A stretch of DNA of 64,000 bases from Pseudomonadota bacterium (GTDB lineage Bacteria > Pseudomonadota > Alphaproteobacteria > UBA8366): positions 185,767-249,766 of the forward strand of contig JAYZAS010000004.1 in assembly GCA_036339585.1 (NCBI GenBank). Reading direction: 5' to 3'. Below are positions 8,406 through 18,118 of the stretch, in pieces. The notes beneath the pieces were generated by a model that saw only the letters and a program-made list of their open reading frames with translations, ran no database searches and was not told the origin of the DNA. The translations under genes and the position numbers were made by a program. Position 1 is the first letter of the stretch. The number at the start of each line of letters is the position of its first letter.

Positions 8406-10418
8406 TTAACCTCTCCAGAGAGAATCTAGCCCGTAATCAAATAGGTAATTCTGAATAAAGCCTTTCGGATACTCAAGCGTTAGATAATTCGCCAATAAGC
8501 CAAGGAATGCGATAAATACTAATCCGCAAAGAATACTCTTTGCGTGGGACAGCTCAGCTTTCACTCTCACAAAAGAGTAAATGAAAAGTCCCACTCCAAT
8601 CTCAAAGCCAAATACAGCGGAGACAGCCAGCATTCCTAATAACCACATAAGATAATGTTCCGCAGAACGGGAAACAAAGCCATCTGTTTCAGGCGGCGAT
8701 TCTCTTTCATTGTCGTAAAGATCTTTGCTGGGTTGTTTGGCTCGATGAAGTTTAAAGCCTAATGGCACCATGAATATCATTGCCAACCAGAATGTGAAGA
8801 CAGGGAACAGCTTTGTGAGCTCCGGTTTTTGTAAGCCATCAACAAACATAACAGTCAGACAAATCATCAATATCCAATAAAAAATAAGTTGTGGGCTTTT
8901 CTGCAGGTGTGTGTGGGGACTAGTTTCGGTCATATTTGGTGCTTTGGGCTTAAATCGCGCTGCGGCAATAATAGAAGCTATGGTTAACACAATCAAAACA
9001 ATCACGATCGGCTTTGTAAACATGTTAACCCCGTGCACCGTGTAGGTTAAATAAACCCCTTTCTCCACCTTATCAGCAAGTACAAAACCTATTAGCAAAG
9101 CTGGCCGTGGCCATCCGAAACGTTTCATGTAGACGCCGAGTGTGCCTAACACCATCAATAGTACTAAGTCGCCCCAATGCCGTGTCGCTTGGAAAGCAGC
9201 AAAGAATATTAAACCAAACATAAAGGGTGCGACCAAAGAATAACGAAGTGTCGTAAGCTTTGCGATTTGGTTTGCGAAAAACACGCATGTTCCCGCTCCA
9301 ATCACATTTGCGAGACCAACGGACCAGATCATAACATAAACAAGATCAAGCTGTTCAGTGACCATCTCAACGCCCGGCTCAATTCCTATCAGGACGAAAC
9401 CACCAAGCAGTATCGCCATAGAGCCAGATCCAGGGATCCCGAATAGGAGCGTGGGTACAAGTGCTCCACCCTCTTTCGCATTGTTAGCAGACTCTGGAGC
9501 AATAACACCGCGCACGTCACCCGTGCCATAATCATCTTTACGATCTGTGGATTGAATGGCATGGCCATAAGCAATCCAATCAATAACCGAACCACCCAGA
9601 CCCGGCAACGCACCTACCAGACAGCCGATAGATGCACAGCGCAATGACAGCCACCAATTCTGGAGCCAGTCTTTGACACCACGAAACCAGCCTCCTTTAG
9701 ACCCAAGCACTCCACTTTTGGAAATGGTCAAATTCCGCCGCAACAAGTCAACGATCTCGGGGAGGGCAAACATAGCGAGGCCGACCACCACCAATTTTAC
9801 AGTATCAAGAAGATAGCCACTGCCAAAGTCGAGAAAACCTAATCTAAGTTCGGCGGTCATTGGGGCAGGCCCCAAAACTGCAAGGGCAAGGCCAAGAACG
9901 CATGCAGCAAGACCTTTCATTACACTGGTCCCGGTAAGCATGCCTATCATGGTAAGGGCGAGTACGATGAGCATCAATTGCTCGGAGAAGCCCATAGCAA
10001 GTATTAATGGGATTGCAAAGAAAACAGCAACTGAGAGGACTATTGCACCGAATATTCCACCAAACATCGATGAAATGAATGCTGCCGACAGCGCTCTTGC
10101 CGCTTCACCTCGCTTAGACATCGGGAAGCCGTCCATAACTGTTGCTTGAGAACTAGCAGTGCCTGGAATGCCCATCAAAACAGAGGGGAATGTATCGGAT
10201 GTTGCTGTCACTGATTGAAGACCAATCATCATAGCAAGCGCTAGGGAGGGTTCAACGCCGAACAAAAACGGCAGAATAAGAGATAGCCCCGCAGTTCCCC
10301 CAAGACCGGGTAGGATACCAACCGATAAACCTAAAAATACGCCCCCCGCTAGGGCTGCAACGTGACTAAAGGTAAATATCTGCGATAACGCTGCCAGCGC
10401 GGCTTGCTCTATTGAAAT
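8406..10418 (-). CDS. TctA-TctB fusion (copy 2), probable AUU start
   Basis: This tandem paralogue of the preceding permease has 670 residues if read from the ATT at 10416-10418. The first in-frame ATG (10265) would remove the first helix and the conserved GILPGLGG loop. Upstream of that ATG the frame continues as ISIEQAALAAL, aligned residue for residue with MSIEEAVITAF of copy 1. No ATG, GTG, TTG or CTG occurs between the in-frame stop and this ATT. A GGGAGGG ribosome site (10426-10432) sits seven bases before it. Domain order matches copy 1: TctA, hydrophilic linker, TctB-like C-terminus. It follows tctC, with a terminator hairpin between them. Confidence 0.85.
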   Translation of the reverse strand: MSIEQAALAALSQIFTFSHVAALAGGVFLGLSVGILPGLGGTAGLSLILPFLFGVEPSLALAMMIGLQSVTATSDTFPSVLMGIPGTASSQATVMDGFPMSKRGEAARALSAAFISSMFGGIFGAIVLSVAVFFAIPLILAMGFSEQLMLIVLALTMIGMLTGTSVMKGLAACVLGLALAVLGPAPMTAELRLGFLDFGSGYLLDTVKLVVVGLAMFALPEIVDLLRRNLTISKSGVLGSKGGWFRGVKDWLQNWWLSLRCASIGCLVGALPGLGGSVIDWIAYGHAIQSTDRKDDYGTGDVRGVIAPESANNAKEGGALVPTLLFGIPGSGSMAILLGGFVLIGIEPGVEMVTEQLDLVYVMIWSVGLANVIGAGTCVFFANQIAKLTTLRYSLVAPFMFGLIFFAAFQATRHWGDLVLLMVLGTLGVYMKRFGWPRPALLIGFVLADKVEKGVYLTYTVHGVNMFTKPIVIVLIVLTIASIIAAARFKPKAPNMTETSPHTHLQKSPQLIFYWILMICLTVMFVDGLQKPELTKLFPVFTFWLAMIFMVPLGFKLHRAKQPSKDLYDNERESPPETDGFVSRSAEHYLMWLLGMLAVSAVFGFEIGVGLFIYSFVRVKAELSHAKSILCGLVFIAFLGLLANYLTLEYPKGFIQNYLFDYGLDSLWRG

Positions 10419-10501
10419 CGGACCACCCTCCCAATTAGCGACTTATTGAAAACGATTTCCTATTATTAATTCAACGGCGTCTAGATGTGTAAACAAAATT
10501 T

Positions 10502-10542
10502 AAAAAAGGTGGGACCGGCTCTAAACCAAATTAGCCGGTCCC
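10502..10542 (-). terminator. Intrinsic terminator downstream of the TctC-type gene
   Basis: A perfect 10-bp stem (10511-10520 with 10533-10542, GGGACCGGCT and its complement) with a 12-nt loop is followed on the minus strand by ACC and six T residues. It lies between the binding-protein stop and the second TctA-TctB gene, so it probably reduces readthrough and keeps the binding protein in excess of the permeases. Confidence 0.85.
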
Positions 10543-10552
10543 CGTTACCAGT

Positions 10553-11635
10553 TTATTTACCGAATTTTTTCACCAACCAAGCATTCATCCACTTTTTACC
10601 CTCGGGAGTCATACTAGTCGCAAACTTAATGATGTTCTGAGCATCTCCACCAAATGAATGTGGATATTTACCCATGTCCTTTTTTATGAAATCTAAGAAC
10701 TTTGGGTCCTTGTAGATTTTCTTAAAGGTAGCAACATAGATGTCATAAATATCCTTCGGTGTATCTCCCGGCAAAGCCATTGATTTCGACGCACTGACGC
10801 CCATTGCGATAAAGTTCTTCATAACTTCCCAATGAACACCAGATGGCTTTTTACCGTTAACGGCTTCGTAAGCTTCAGCCACACTTGGTGTTTCATCACC
10901 TAGATATGGATCTTTAACAACTTCGCCTGACGGCAAAAGTAGGCCAAGGTTCATGAGGGGAGTAACGGTGCCCTTCTTGACCCACTTCGTGACAGATTTG
11001 TTGTATTTGGCGGCACTGTCATAGTTGATGTTAAGCTCACCGCGCAATATTGCCTTGCGCTGTTTACCTGTCGAAAGACCAAAAACTGGCTTAGGAAAAT
11101 ATCCAAGAAGGTCAAAGGCCAAAAAGGCACGAAGTTCGGCCGAGGTTTTATTTTTGGCACCGAAAACGAGGTTCGCTTTCCGGAGAGCCATGACATCAGC
11201 CTTAGCACCTTTATTCTTGATCCCAGTCTGGTCTGACCGGGCATAGAATGCAGTCCCTAAGGGGTTCGCGATAACTATCTTCCAGCTATTAGGATCATAT
11301 TTGACTTTGTTTCCACCAAAAAGAAAGCTGGTCAAAGTCGATGTCGAGACGGTTAGAAGAGTAAGACCGTCACCTTTTTGCTTCTGGAAATAGTTCGCAC
11401 CAAGGATTGAGCTACCACCTGGCTTGTTGAGCACAACAACCTTGGGATTTCCTGGCAGATATTGTTGTAGAAATGGTTGCCAGGTACGACCGTAACGGCT
11501 TGCACCGCCACCCTCTTTAAAGGGAACGATAATAGTTACGGTTTTGCCGCTGAAGTCAGCAGCTGACACCGCAATTGGTGCCATAGCGAGGCCTCCGCCC
11601 AAAGCGGCGGCGGCCATGATCTTACGTAAAGACAT
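10553..11635 (-). CDS. TctC/Bug-family tripartite tricarboxylate transporter solute-binding protein
   Basis: The 360-residue protein carries a clear signal peptide with a hydrophobic AAAALGGGLAMAP core and a likely cleavage after AVSA. The mature start KTVTIIVPFKEGGGASRYGR and the LNKPGGSSILGANYF segment are typical of TctC/Bug periplasmic receptors, which bind carboxylates or small organic acids. The start ATG has an AGGGAGG ribosome site. It is the first gene of a minus-strand transporter operon whose two permease genes each carry a fused TctB part. The ligand is unknown; it could differ between the two permeases or be shared. Confidence 0.9.
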   Translation of the reverse strand: MSLRKIMAAAALGGGLAMAPIAVSAADFSGKTVTIIVPFKEGGGASRYGRTWQPFLQQYLPGNPKVVVLNKPGGSSILGANYFQKQKGDGLTLLTVSTSTLTSFLFGGNKVKYDPNSWKIVIANPLGTAFYARSDQTGIKNKGAKADVMALRKANLVFGAKNKTSAELRAFLAFDLLGYFPKPVFGLSTGKQRKAILRGELNINYDSAAKYNKSVTKWVKKGTVTPLMNLGLLLPSGEVVKDPYLGDETPSVAEAYEAVNGKKPSGVHWEVMKNFIAMGVSASKSMALPGDTPKDIYDIYVATFKKIYKDPKFLDFIKKDMGKYPHSFGGDAQNIIKFATSMTPEGKKWMNAWLVKKFGK

Positions 11636-11958
11636 ATTTATGCCTCCCTAAAACTACCGCGGGCAGGCCCTTCGCCATCATGGCAAAAGATGAATACACC
11701 GATGATACTGACTTTTTTAATTAACAGTCCGTTTGTCCTCGATAAAATCCACCGGCAACCCTCCCTTAGGCTGATGAATTTGCCGCAGGTATCTATTGTT
11801 TTGCCTATCAAAGTGTAAGTCAAGTAAGGATTTCAGAAGATCCTCTAACAAATTCCTATATCGGAACCGAATTTTTACTGGAAGCCGCAGCTACTGACCC
11901 TTTCCCGACTAATGCGAGTATTTAATTCTAAGCATGATGGGTGCTCGACTCCACCACT
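11636..11958 (-). promoter_or_regulatory. Intergenic leader of the tct operon with a candidate promoter
   Basis: No gene is visible. On the minus strand, TTGACT (11818-11823) and AACAAT (11795-11800) are 17 bp apart and lie about 160 nt upstream of the binding-protein start, a plausible sigma-70 promoter with a weak -10. The aminotransferase gene upstream is in the same direction, but the gap suggests separate transcription. Confidence 0.4.
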
Positions 11959-13251
11959 CTATCCACTTGTAATGGCGCGACACGCTGCATCTAACGCTAA
12001 AACACTTTCTTCTAAATCTTCATTTGTATGCGCCACGGAGATGAAACGCCTCGTATTTGGCATCACAAATACTCCTTCACGGCTAAGCGCAAGATCTAGC
12101 ATTTCTGTCTTTGACATATCAGATGCTAAAAAATCCGCGTAATCGAAGGGCTCATGGGACCCTGAAAAAAACTGCCACCAAGACTCGCTTCCTATAACCC
12201 TTATTCCAAGTCCATGCTGATCCAAAATCTCTTGAAATGCCGAACGCAAGGCATCACCCTTTGCGCGCAGATCATCATACGGGTTAAGGTCCTTTAATGT
12301 CTGCAAACAAGCTAATCCTGCCGCCGCACTTAAGGGGTTTCCGTGTAGAGTGCCACTGATGGCTATGCCCTTACTATCTCCCGTGACACCGGGGTTTCCA
12401 TTGAGCAAAATATCCTCCCGTCCTGCTACTGCACCGAGCGCCATGCCACCGCCCATCACCTTGCCATAACAAGCAATGTCTGGTGTTACCCCATAAGCCT
12501 CCTGTGCACCGCCGTAAGCAAGCCGAAAGCCTGTTACCACTTCATCAAAAATAAGAAGAACATTGGCCTCATCACAAAGATTTTTTAGGCCTGCTAAAAA
12601 CCCGCTCCTAGGAAAAATCACTCGCTGCACCGGTTCCAACATAACAGCCGCTAAGTGGTCCTTATGCTCTTTTATTATTCTTGCCGCAGCATCAATGTCA
12701 TTGAATGGGGCGACTATTATTGTCTCCTGCACACCTCTTGGAATTCCAAGTGCATCTGGCTGCCCTCCCGGATAATTAGATGCCGCCTGTGGCGTCACAC
12801 TTAGATTCGAATAATCATGGTTGCCGTGGTATCCACCTTCGAATTTTAATATGAGATCACGTCCAGTGTGTGCACGTGCTAACCGCATAGCGTAGTAGGT
12901 AGACTCGGAACCCGTTGTGGTAAAAATTACCCTTTCAGCGCAAGGGACCGCCTTAATCATTTCTTCGGCAAGAGAAAGTGCCTTGTCATTAACTAAGCCA
13001 AAAAAATGCGTCCCCTTGGTGGACTGTTCCTGAAGAGCGGCAACAATGGCAGTGTGCGCGTGACCGAGTATTAAGGCCCCAGCACCACACACATAATCAA
13101 TTCGCCATCTTCCGTCGGTTCCAAGAACACGGGAACCTTTCCCTTCACAAATCACGAAATTTACATCAGACGGAAGGGCATTCTTTGTCATGCGTCCTCC
13201 CGGGAATAAAGTTTGCAACTTATCTTCGGTCGCCCGAGAAATGTCAGACAT
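11959..13251 (-). CDS. Class III aminotransferase, glutamate-1-semialdehyde aminomutase-like
   Basis: This is a PLP enzyme of fold type I, class III. The FDEVVTGFR loop gives the cofactor-binding Asp, and CYGKVMGGGMALGA carries the Schiff-base Lys (about residue 264 from this start). TTTGSESTYYAMRLAR is the phosphate-binding segment. The resemblance to HemL is clear, but the surrounding genes and several replaced segments argue for a related aminotransferase or aminomutase rather than the haem enzyme itself. I prefer the ATG at 13251, since it has GGAAG close upstream; a TTG at 13260 would add three residues. It lies 29 nt after the J-domain gene and 323 nt before the tct operon. Confidence 0.8.
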   Translation of the reverse strand: MSDISRATEDKLQTLFPGGRMTKNALPSDVNFVICEGKGSRVLGTDGRWRIDYVCGAGALILGHAHTAIVAALQEQSTKGTHFFGLVNDKALSLAEEMIKAVPCAERVIFTTTGSESTYYAMRLARAHTGRDLILKFEGGYHGNHDYSNLSVTPQAASNYPGGQPDALGIPRGVQETIIVAPFNDIDAAARIIKEHKDHLAAVMLEPVQRVIFPRSGFLAGLKNLCDEANVLLIFDEVVTGFRLAYGGAQEAYGVTPDIACYGKVMGGGMALGAVAGREDILLNGNPGVTGDSKGIAISGTLHGNPLSAAAGLACLQTLKDLNPYDDLRAKGDALRSAFQEILDQHGLGIRVIGSESWWQFFSGSHEPFDYADFLASDMSKTEMLDLALSREGVFVMPNTRRFISVAHTNEDLEESVLALDAACRAITSG

Positions 13252-13280
13252 ATCTTCCAATCCTTTTCATATTTGAAAAA

Positions 13281-13931
13281 TCAGGATATTCGCTTGCGTA
13301 AAAATGAGATTGCAGCATTCAGCTGACTCATCCGGTAAGTATCTCCAAATATTGCGTCTGGGTGATAAATTTGTGCGAGCATTCTGAAACGATCCTTAAT
13401 ATCGGCTCGAGTTGGTCTCGAGTGAGGATGAAATCCGAGCACATAAAGCGCATCCGCCTTCGTTTCAACCCCACGCTTTATTGGTTGATATGAAATTACA
13501 CTAAGTGCACTCCTCAATCTCTTTATATTCACCTCCGCTGCTTCTAAACGGTCCTCGATGCGCGGATGATTAATATCTTTCAAAATAACCTCCAAGCTGC
13601 CGGCATTGAGTGCCAAGGCCAGCCCAAGTGCTCTTCTGATATCAATAATTTTATAACCAGCGGGAAGCCGAACCTGTAATCTTGGCTTTCGCCGCCAAGG
13701 CTTACCAGCGTTGGGCCCAGTTTTGAGAATAACCTCTTCTCTGTCATTCGGCAAAGGTTCTCCCGGGTCTGGATAAGACTGAATAACCGTATTGGGAACA
13801 ACTAACATTACAGACCGGGCTATATCCGCAGTGTTTACCCCATTTACCTCGGCTAACGCTGCAACAGCGTCACGCAGGCCGGACGAGCAGGGGATCACGT
13901 AAGATTTCTTGCTTTTACCTTTTTGGGCCAT
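13281..13931 (-). CDS. J-domain (DnaJ-like) protein with an uncharacterised N-terminal region
   Basis: The last ~60 of 216 residues form a J-domain: YVLGFHPHSRPTRADIKDRF, then the invariant HPD at 190-192 and a helix ending LNAAISFLRKR. This domain stimulates DnaK-type ATPases. The J-domain is at the C-terminus, unlike classical DnaJ, and no glycine-rich or zinc-finger region is present. The first ~120 residues are basic at the start and have a possible ribbon-helix-helix-like stretch (LRDAVAALAEVNGVN), then KPWRRKPRLQVRLP. I do not recognise this part. It may be a targeting or nucleic-acid-binding module for a DnaK partner. Confidence 0.75.
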   Translation of the reverse strand: MAQKGKSKKSYVIPCSSGLRDAVAALAEVNGVNTADIARSVMLVVPNTVIQSYPDPGEPLPNDREEVILKTGPNAGKPWRRKPRLQVRLPAGYKIIDIRRALGLALALNAGSLEVILKDINHPRIEDRLEAAEVNIKRLRSALSVISYQPIKRGVETKADALYVLGFHPHSRPTRADIKDRFRMLAQIYHPDAIFGDTYRMSQLNAAISFLRKRIS

Positions 13932-14208
13932 TTCGTGCCCTATGCCTCAGCCACTATTTTAAATTTCCAGGCTCGCTGATTTAACCATTCACGTCCAAAG
14001 AGTTAAGGTCTCATCTGATAACTGCTTCGGAGCAGGTAAGGAAATGGAAATTAATTTGACCCTTCTCCAAAACCCTCCCCCAGAATAAAAAGTTCAATAC
14101 GGGTTCAATGATTTGATATCCTGGCATTCAACAACGTTTTTCTTCACCCATCGAAAAACAGACCGACACAAAAAGGGATCAATGCATTCGCCCTGCGTTA
14201 GCAATTAA

Positions 14209-16611
14209 TCAAGACCTCAGCACAGCACCAGTTTGTTTGTTGACAAAGAAGATGATTTTATCCGTTATTATGTCGATTTCTTTGTCAGTGAATGTTTGTT
14301 GCTGAGGCTGCAACGATACCTGCAATGCCACCGATTTTTTCTTTTTCCCCAAGCTGTCCCCTTCAAAAATGTCAAACACCTCGACCCGGGTAATAAGCTG
14401 TTTGTCTGCTCGCTGTGCTGCCCGGGCTACGTCAGCTGCTGGAGTATCAATATTAACTACAAAAGCCAAATCACGGGTGACCGCCTGAAACGATGATAAG
14501 ATTAACGGTGGCCGTTTTTTTTTCGATGCAATTTTAGACAAAGGTAGCGTATCAAGAAAAATCTCAAATCCCGCTGCTGGGCCTGAAAGATCCATCTCTC
14601 GCAATACAATGGGATGGATTTCGCCGAATTGCGCCAAATTTGTCCGGCCGAGACAAAGAGTTCCTGCCCGACCAGGGTGATACCACTTAGGCACCTCGGT
14701 GCTTGTCAGAAGATTTCCTACAGGTACTCCACAAGCCTCTAGAACCGCTAATGCATCAGCCTTTACATCAAAGGCATCCGCGGGCCGGGACCGTTCACAC
14801 CAGTGACGTCGAATAAAGTTTCCATGACGCAAACCACCAATCACCAATTTCTGGCCATCCGGGGTGTTATCGTGAAAAGTGGGACCATGTTCGAAAAATG
14901 CGAGATCCGGAAACCCCCTATCTGAATTTCGCCTAGCCGCGCCTATAAGATTTGCTAACAAAGACGGGCGCATCTCATCGAGGTCGGAACTTATAGGGTT
15001 GTCTATCCGCAGGCCAGAGTGCCCCCCGCCAAATAGAGAGGCATGATCGGATGACAAGAACGACCACGTCACAACCTCCATCATTCCGCGGGCTGCAAGC
15101 GAGCGTTTTGCAAGTGCGGAATGACGTTGACGATAGGTAAGTATGGGGCGCGGCAAGACCGTTTCACGCTCCAAGGGCACAGATAAAACTTTGTCATACC
15201 CATAGATACGAAGAACTTCTTCAATCAAACAGTTTTCACCCTCTATATCGGGACGCCAGCTGGGTGGAGTGACCTCCAATATTTTGCCTTTCCCTGACAC
15301 AACAAACCCAAGTGACTTGAGAATCTTAGAAGTCTCTGATGCTGTGATTGAAATTCCTCCAAAACTTTTCAGGCGACCAACTCGCAATGAGATGGCTGGC
15401 GGGTCTCTCGGGATAGCACCGGCTATGGTCAACTCACTAGCCTCACCTCCGCACAAACTCAAAATCATGCTACTAGCGGCCTCAGTCCCCCAAATAACCG
15501 ACTGCGCATCAACGCCGCGCTCAAAACGATATCGTGCGTCTGATTCGATCCCGAGTTTGCGCCCCGCAGTTGCTGTGCGGACTGGGTCAAATAGTGCAAC
15601 CTCTAAAAAAACTTCAGTGGTGGATTCCGTACACCCAGAGCTAAGCCCACCCATCAGTCCCCCAATGCTCTGCACGCCTACCTCATCTGAAATTACTGTG
15701 ATGGTATCGTCCAACTCATAGACGTTCTCATCAAGCGCAGTAATTTTTTCACCCTTTTCGGCAAACCGCATTGTGAGATCACCCGTCAACTTCCCACTAT
15801 CGAAAATATGCATTGGGCGGCCAAGATCGTATGAAATGTAGTTACTTATATCAACTAAACGGGAAATTGGCCGGAGCCCTACAGCATTTAACCTGTCCTG
15901 CAACCATTTCGGGCTGGGCCCGTTAACGACTCCCCTGAAACACCGACCGACTACTATCGGGCTTGCGTTCCCACCACCCTCGGGAAAATCTCGCTGCCAA
16001 TGAATCGGACACTTAAAACTTCCGTTTATTTTTTCTCCACCATAGGGCTTTAATATACCAAGACCGGCGGCGGCGAGATCACGAGCTATGCCACGTACTC
16101 CGAGACAGTCGCCTCTATTCGGTGTAATCGCTATTTCAATAATGGGATCATCCAAGCCCGCGACCTTAGCAAATGGCACACCGATCTCAGTATCATCAGG
16201 TAATTCTATAATGCCAGAGTGCTCTTCTGAGATTTCGAGCTCTTTTTCACTCAAAAGCATACCACACGATTCCACACCGCGTATCTTTGCTCTTTTGAGC
16301 TTTATTCCGAGGCCAGGAATATATGCACCTTCTTGCGCAAACACGCCCTTCATTCCGGCACGAGCATTAGGCGCTCCACACACCACCTGAAAATCAGCAT
16401 CAACTGTCGATACGGTACATACCTGAAGCCGGTCAGCGTTTGGATGTGGCTCCGCTGAAACCACGTACGCACTCCTAAATTCCGACAAGGCATCACCCCT
16501 ATCTACAATGCTCTCCACCTCAAGACCAAGCATTGTGAGACGCTCAGAAATTTCATCGAGGGAAGCTAACGTATCTAGGTGATCCTTCAACCACGACAAA
16601 GTAAATTTCAT
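14209..16611 (-). CDS. pheT: Phenylalanyl-tRNA synthetase beta subunit
   Basis: From the ATG at 16611 the protein has 800 residues and begins [12 protein letters not shown], the standard PheT start; the open frame extends 21 codons further upstream but overlaps pheS. Domains in order are a tRNA-binding EMAP-like segment (AEPHPNADRLQVC), B3/B4 editing, B5, the catalytic-core-like region and a C-terminal ferredoxin-like anticodon domain. It forms the alpha2-beta2 enzyme that charges tRNA-Phe. The start overlaps the pheS stop by one base (TGATG), indicating translational coupling. A 277-nt gap without a recognisable gene follows. Confidence 0.97.
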   Translation of the reverse strand: MKFTLSWLKDHLDTLASLDEISERLTMLGLEVESIVDRGDALSEFRSAYVVSAEPHPNADRLQVCTVSTVDADFQVVCGAPNARAGMKGVFAQEGAYIPGLGIKLKRAKIRGVESCGMLLSEKELEISEEHSGIIELPDDTEIGVPFAKVAGLDDPIIEIAITPNRGDCLGVRGIARDLAAAGLGILKPYGGEKINGSFKCPIHWQRDFPEGGGNASPIVVGRCFRGVVNGPSPKWLQDRLNAVGLRPISRLVDISNYISYDLGRPMHIFDSGKLTGDLTMRFAEKGEKITALDENVYELDDTITVISDEVGVQSIGGLMGGLSSGCTESTTEVFLEVALFDPVRTATAGRKLGIESDARYRFERGVDAQSVIWGTEAASSMILSLCGGEASELTIAGAIPRDPPAISLRVGRLKSFGGISITASETSKILKSLGFVVSGKGKILEVTPPSWRPDIEGENCLIEEVLRIYGYDKVLSVPLERETVLPRPILTYRQRHSALAKRSLAARGMMEVVTWSFLSSDHASLFGGGHSGLRIDNPISSDLDEMRPSLLANLIGAARRNSDRGFPDLAFFEHGPTFHDNTPDGQKLVIGGLRHGNFIRRHWCERSRPADAFDVKADALAVLEACGVPVGNLLTSTEVPKWYHPGRAGTLCLGRTNLAQFGEIHPIVLREMDLSGPAAGFEIFLDTLPLSKIASKKKRPPLILSSFQAVTRDLAFVVNIDTPAADVARAAQRADKQLITRVEVFDIFEGDSLGKKKKSVALQVSLQPQQQTFTDKEIDIITDKIIFFVNKQTGAVLRS

Positions 16612-17687
16612 CAGCTCAATCCACGGACAAGGCTTGGTGTCTCCAGAGGCATAAACCCGTGATGCTTGAGCCAACGGAGATCAGCCTCGAAGAAAGTCCG
16701 AATGTCGGGAATTCCATATTTAAGCATGGCCATTCGTTCCACTCCTAAGCCGAAAGCAAACCCTTGATATTCATCTGGGTCAATACCGCATGCAGAGAGT
16801 ACGTTGTTGTGTACCATTCCGCACCCCAGGATCTCCAGCCAATCATCACCCCCGCCAATTTGAATCTCTCCTCCATCGCGTGAACATCCAATGTCTACCT
16901 CTGCCGACGGCTCAGTGAAGGGAAAAAAACTCGGTCTAAACCGAAGGGGTAATTCTTCCACCTCAAAAAATGCAGCAAGAAAATTCAAGAGACACCCCTT
17001 CAGGTGTCCGAAATGAGTCTCTTTATCGATTACTAATCCTTCAATCTGATGAAACATGGGCGTGTGCGTCATGTCTGAATCACACCGGTATGTTCGACCG
17101 GGCGCTATCACGCGCAATGGCGGCTTAACCGACTCCAGCGTTCGTATCTGTACGGGCGAAGTATGAGTACGCAACACCGGCCGTCCGCCGTCTTCTTTCT
17201 CCGGCAAATAAAATGTATCATGCATCTGCCGCGCCGGGTGTTCAGGTGGGATATTGAGTGCAGTGAAGTTATGGAAATCGTCCTCTATTTCTGGACCCTC
17301 AGCGACCACGAAGCCCATCTCCCCTAATATTGCTACAGCTTCGTCAATTGTTTGCGTGATAGGGTGTAAGCGCCCTAGTTCGGCTGTACGGACTGGAAGT
17401 GACACATCTATCGATTCGTCTGAAAGCTTGGCGTCCAGTTGGGCAGCTTCTAACAGAATTCTCTTAGTATCAATTGCTTCAGCAATGGAGCTTTTAACCA
17501 GATTTAGATTTTGGCCTAAGGTCTTGCGATCACTGGCCGGCAATCTCCCCAAACCCTGCATGCGCTGCGAGATGGTACCCTTTTTGCCAAGGGCTCCAAT
17601 ACGAACGGTTTCCAGAGCCGCTAAATCTGAAGCTTCATCTATGCTCGCTAGCAATTTATCGCGAAGTTGGTCTAGATCATTGGTCAT
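16611..17687 (-). CDS. pheS: Phenylalanyl-tRNA synthetase alpha subunit
   Basis: The 358-residue protein has an N-terminal coiled coil followed by the class II catalytic domain. Motif 2 is around [19 protein letters not shown], and motif 3 is [15 protein letters not shown]. It catalyses Phe-tRNA formation together with PheT. It starts 50 nt after rplT and overlaps pheT by one base, so rpmI-rplT-pheS-pheT form one transcription unit. Confidence 0.97.
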   Translation of the reverse strand: MTNDLDQLRDKLLASIDEASDLAALETVRIGALGKKGTISQRMQGLGRLPASDRKTLGQNLNLVKSSIAEAIDTKRILLEAAQLDAKLSDESIDVSLPVRTAELGRLHPITQTIDEAVAILGEMGFVVAEGPEIEDDFHNFTALNIPPEHPARQMHDTFYLPEKEDGGRPVLRTHTSPVQIRTLESVKPPLRVIAPGRTYRCDSDMTHTPMFHQIEGLVIDKETHFGHLKGCLLNFLAAFFEVEELPLRFRPSFFPFTEPSAEVDIGCSRDGGEIQIGGGDDWLEILGCGMVHNNVLSACGIDPDEYQGFAFGLGVERMAMLKYGIPDIRTFFEADLRWLKHHGFMPLETPSLVRGLS

Positions 17688-17736
17688 CGAAATCCTTCAC
17701 GGCCTCATTGGCCGGCGATCACGAGTAAACTGACAC

Positions 17737-18093
17737 TTAAGGCAATGCAGCCTGAGCCTGTTCAGCCAGCGCCTTGAAAGTAAGTGGCTCACGAACCGCC
17801 AAATCAGCAAGTACTTTTCTATCGATCTCAATTCCAGCTTTTTTTATACCGTTAACAAACTGTGAGTATGTCATGCCGTGTTCACGCGATGCAGCGTTGA
17901 TGCGCTGAATCCAGAGACCTCGAAATATGCGCTTCTTTCGACGACGGTCGCGATAAGCGTACTGGAGATTTTTATCAACCCTTTGCTTCGCCGCACGGAA
18001 TGTATTTTTTTGCCGCCCGCGAGCACCTTTCGCACGATCAACAACCTTTTTGTGCCGGGCGTGCTTTGTCACACCGCGTTTTACACGTGCCAT
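17737..18093 (-). CDS. rplT: 50S ribosomal protein L20
   Basis: At 118 residues this matches L20 in length. The sequence is highly basic with the family start [16 protein letters not shown] and the later WIQRINAA and REHGMTYS motifs. L20 is needed early in 50S assembly and in enterobacteria represses its own operon. It lies 25 nt after rpmI, in the usual order. Confidence 0.97.
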   Translation of the reverse strand: MARVKRGVTKHARHKKVVDRAKGARGRQKNTFRAAKQRVDKNLQYAYRDRRRKKRIFRGLWIQRINAASREHGMTYSQFVNGIKKAGIEIDRKVLADLAVREPLTFKALAEQAQAALP

Positions 18094-18118
18094 TTCAGAT
18101 GTTTCCTTCTATCTCAGC

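Noticed and set aside
8406-10265. Second TctA-TctB gene starting at the ATG at 10265
   Set aside because: It would remove 51 residues that align with the paralogue, including the conserved GILPGLGG loop. The upstream ATT with a good ribosome site explains the full-length protein.
14209-16674. pheT start at 16674
   Set aside because: It would overlap pheS by 64 nt with 21 non-family residues; [12 protein letters not shown] at 16611 is the known start.
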